A DNA stretch of 64,000 bases from contig JAUHXC010000035.1 of assembly GCA_030427205.1 (NCBI GenBank), forward strand, positions 47,307 through 111,306, in the 5' to 3' direction. Positions within the stretch are counted from its first letter, which is position 1; each line of letters begins with the position of its first letter. The notes beneath the pieces are model-generated. The model had not been told where the DNA came from, did not search any database, and saw only the letters and a program-made list of their open reading frames with translations. The stretch comes from a bacterium (GTDB lineage: Bacteria; Myxococcota_A; Bradymonadia; UBA7976; UBA1532). A program made the position numbers and the translations under genes. Shown here piece after piece: positions 61,770-64,000 of the stretch.

Positions 61770-62471
61770 GGCGCGCAGTCTGCCTGTTCGAGGGCCTTGA
61801 CGCCGTTACACCGGCATTACCGCCAATGCTGTGCTCGTCTCACGCTTCTACGGCCACCGAGAGGCCAACTGCTGGGCCATCGGAATTTCCGACACTGCGC
61901 TGCTGACCTCTCGGCTCGCCCAGGCCCCGCGTTCCAAGTCGCGTTCCAAGAACAGCCGGCCCCAGGTGGGCTCAATGGGCACCAGCCGGCAGCAGAGGAC
62001 ACCATCCAAATACCCGACACCGTGGCCAAATCCACGAACCCGCAGGGTTTCGTGCGATCGGGTGGATAGTTGGAGACGAGCACGGCAACGAGACGCTGTT
62101 GACACGTGCCGACCCACCGAGAGCTCGATCGCCGTGCCCACCCGCAGCGTTGCCCAGACCGCCGCCGAGCCAGCGCAGCGCCTCATCTCCCGCGCAGGTC
62201 TCAACACATCTTGGGTTCCGGGTATCATGCCACGCGATGTGTGGACACCGCCGCCGGCGCTTCGACGGCAGCCTACGCCGTGTCAGGTCAAGGGCTTGGC
62301 CGCCTCGCCGCGCGCGGGTGCTCTGGGCTTCGCCCTTCGCGTCTCGCGCTGCGGGCTGGCGAATTCGAGCACAGCGAGCAGATGTCGATGTAGTAGAATT
62401 CGGTTCACACTGGCGAAGGGCGGTCGAACTGCGCAGCCTCTATCTGATCATCGATCCACGTCGAAAAGACC
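61770..62471. other. Gene-free region between the TIR operon and the TSP3 gene
   Basis: 702 bases with no supported gene. Codon patterns of the open frames are unnatural on both strands. It must hold the promoter of the TIR operon (right part of the operon, minus strand). It also holds copy 2 of the dispersed 29-bp repeat (62325-62353). A+T-rich patches near 62030-62060 and 62380-62450 could be promoter regions. Confidence 0.5.
62325..62353 (+). repeat. Dispersed 29-bp repeat, copy 2
   Basis: Reverse-complement match to 30118-30146, identical over 29 bases. The two copies, in inverted orientation about 32 kb apart, bracket the accessory segment with the recombinases, IS66 and the TIR system. 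Confidence 0.7.
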
Positions 62472-63563
62472 GTGACCCCCAACAGCCTGACGATCACCTG
62501 GCGCCAGATGCCGACCGTCGACTGCCCGGCCGATGAGCGGGCGCGGTTCAGCGCGACGTTGACCTGGGACGCCGCGGCGGTCGTGCAGCGGATCGAGTTC
62601 CGCTATCAGCACCTGCCCAGCGAGACGCTGGCGATCGAGCCGCGGGCCGGGTTCCGACTGCAGACCGGCGCGGACGCGCACACAGCCTTCGAACTGCTGC
62701 CCGACCCGGAGGGCGGCGCGCTGCGGGGGCGGGCCAAGCTGCTGCTCGACGGGTCGAGCGACGGGGAGACGGGCGCGTGGATCATCGAGGTGGGCGACGG
62801 CGGCGAGGTGGTGGGTGAGCTGGAGCCTTTGCACGTCGATGCGGATGGGGCGCGACGGCAGCCCGACGGCTGGCGAGCGGCGGACAACTGCCCGCGCTAT
62901 TTCAACCCGCTGCAGGAGAACCTGGACGGGGATCCATGGGGCGACGCGTGCGACCCCGACGCCGACAACGATCTCGTCGAAGACGGCGACAACTGCCCGC
63001 TCAGGGTAAACCCGCAACAAGAGAATCACGACGGTGACGACCGCGGCGACGTGTGTGACCCCGACGACGACAACGACGGCTGGCCCGACGTGGTCGACCG
63101 CTGTCCGCTCGACCCGAGCAGCGCCAATGGCGACATCGACGGAGACGGCTGGGGCGACGCCTGCGACCCCGACCCCGACGGCGATGACGACGAGGCCCGC
63201 TGGCGCGCGCCGCTGCGGCCGGACACCTGCCCCCTGGTCTTCGACCCGGCCCGGCGCGATACCGATCGCGACGGCATCGGCGACGCGTGTGACCTGAAGC
63301 CGACGACCCCCTGCCGGCACCTGTGCGCCTGGCAGCGCGACGCAGACGGCGATGGTATCGGCGACCTCGTCGATCTCTGCCGCACTGCGCCCGATCCCGG
63401 ACAAGCCGACCGGGACGGCGATGGCCTGGGCGACGCCTGCGACCCGGACGCCGACGGAGACGGCCAGGCTGATCTCGTCGGCCTGCTGCGGGACGTCGAG
63501 CAGTTGGAGGGCCGCAGCCTCCCGCCGGGCGAATTCGACTTCTGGAGGCAGAGCCTGCCATGA
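62472..63563 (+). CDS. Thrombospondin type 3 repeat protein, N-terminus missing
   Basis: 363 residues from a GTG at 62472, but the frame has no signal peptide and opens only nine codons earlier, so the 5' end appears lost. The first 130 residues are a beta domain resembling a P-domain-like sandwich (ATLTWDAAAVVQRIEFRYQH, GAWIIEVGDGGEV). At least five Ca2+-binding thrombospondin type 3 repeats follow with DxDxDGxGDxCD patterns (DGDPWGDACDPDADND, DRDGIGDACD, DADGDGIGDLVDLC). Such proteins are normally secreted and rigid when Ca2+ is bound. Its stop overlaps the next start (ATGA at 63560-63563). Confidence 0.8.
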   Translation: MTPNSLTITWRQMPTVDCPADERARFSATLTWDAAAVVQRIEFRYQHLPSETLAIEPRAGFRLQTGADAHTAFELLPDPEGGALRGRAKLLLDGSSDGETGAWIIEVGDGGEVVGELEPLHVDADGARRQPDGWRAADNCPRYFNPLQENLDGDPWGDACDPDADNDLVEDGDNCPLRVNPQQENHDGDDRGDVCDPDDDNDGWPDVVDRCPLDPSSANGDIDGDGWGDACDPDPDGDDDEARWRAPLRPDTCPLVFDPARRDTDRDGIGDACDLKPTTPCRHLCAWQRDADGDGIGDLVDLCRTAPDPGQADRDGDGLGDACDPDADGDGQADLVGLLRDVEQLEGRSLPPGEFDFWRQSLP

Positions 63564-64000
63564 CCCGCCTCGTCTCCATCATCGCCGTTCTGCTCGGCGC
63601 GCCCCACGTTCACGCCCAGGACGGCGCGCCGCTGATCGAGGGCCTCGGCGGCCCCGTCGACCTGGGTGAACCGCACGGCGGCATCGGTCGATTGGACGTC
63701 ACCGAAGCCTTCCCCGAAGGGATCCTCTTCTACGCAGATGTGCCCGACGCGACCCTCTACTTCAACTGGCGCGGCAGCCTCTCGTTCGACTTCCCCGACA
63801 GTGGCACTATCGGGCCGATCCCACAGCCGTTCAGCGCGGGCGGGGACGCATACCCCCGGATCGTACCCTTCTTCCACAGCTCCGACCTGGGGGACTTCGA
63901 GCGAGGCCAGCTCGACCCGACCATCACCTACTACGCCAGCCTGCCCGCCGACCCCGAGGCCGGACTGCCCGGCCGGTTCATCGCCACCTGGCACCGGGTG
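63560..64000 (+). CDS. Exported protein with nidogen-like (NIDO) domain, 3' end outside window
   Basis: 147 residues are visible, with no stop before the window edge. Signal peptide MTRLVSIIAVLLGAPHVHAQ. The segment LYFNWRGSLSFDFPDSGTIG, with YPRIVPFFHSSDLGDFERGQ and TITYYASLP further on, then GRFIATWHRV matches the NIDO domain order (NGxLSF, PxIAPFWADxD, VYYR, FVVTWxNV). NIDO domains are extracellular adhesion modules. Co-translation with the TSP3 protein suggests a joint surface structure. Confidence 0.78.
   Translation, partial: MTRLVSIIAVLLGAPHVHAQDGAPLIEGLGGPVDLGEPHGGIGRLDVTEAFPEGILFYADVPDATLYFNWRGSLSFDFPDSGTIGPIPQPFSAGGDAYPRIVPFFHSSDLGDFERGQLDPTITYYASLPADPEAGLPGRFIATWHRV

Overview
The window is GC-rich (about 70% G+C, with dips in the accessory part) and very gene-dense. 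It looks like a predatory or social Myxococcota-type genome (a Bradymonadia- or Polyangia-like 'deltaproteobacterium'). The reasons are three Ser/Thr protein kinases, two of them fused to AAA ATPase and TPR-like modules; an FHA-domain sigma-54 activator; PEGA-domain proteins; many Cys-rich lipoproteins; a (Gly-Glu)n lipoprotein; thrombospondin type 3 repeats; and exported caspase-like proteases. I saw no rRNA or tRNA gene and no CRISPR array. No taxon can be proved from the sequence alone.

Core-like part, 1-29.9 kb. The left edge holds the end of rsmI. Then come an alkyl-DHAP-synthase-like flavoprotein, a DUF218/ElyC-like membrane protein, a lipoprotein, a large kinase-ATPase, an SDR epimerase overlapping a PlsC-type acyltransferase, and a divergent sn-glycerol-1-phosphate dehydrogenase. 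A co-translated pair follows (FHA-sigma-54 activator, then kinase-ATPase). Next are a MarR/SDR pair with a perfect 19-bp operator-like palindrome, an array of about nineteen 85-bp tandem units, and an operon of an orphan CcmP-like BMC-T shell protein, an EF-P with a YeiP/EfpL-type loop, and a PEGA protein. A Rieske ferredoxin, an EEP-family lipoprotein, and YaiI and ChaC genes precede a tight four-gene operon (Ddl-like ligase, DmpA peptidase, D-2-hydroxyacid dehydrogenase, unknown) that recalls the logic of vanHAX.

Accessory part, 30-41 kb. Three related tyrosine recombinases lie in tandem with an excisionase and two paralogous coiled-coil proteins of unknown function. A complete IS66-family element (26-bp inverted repeats, 8-bp target duplication) has split an 11-bp iteron-like array. 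Beyond it are a stand-alone HsdR-N-like nuclease and a voltage-gated K+ channel.

Surface/exported part, 42-55.5 kb. This holds a PI-PLC-like lipoprotein lacking its first catalytic His, an SUMF1-fold lipoprotein, two tandem exported caspase-like proteins each with an EF-hand loop, a kinase with a Pro-rich tail, a TPR/PEGA protein and a (GE)n Cys-rich lipoprotein. Several frameshifted gene remnants follow.

Conflict system, 55.5-61.8 kb, minus strand. Five tightly coupled genes encode TIR-EAD1, a GASH-like helical protein, two P-loop GTPases of the paired (DO-GTPase) type and a GAP1-like large protein. This is the most striking system in the window. The right edge carries a thrombospondin-type-3 protein with a missing N-terminus and a nidogen-domain protein cut by the window end.
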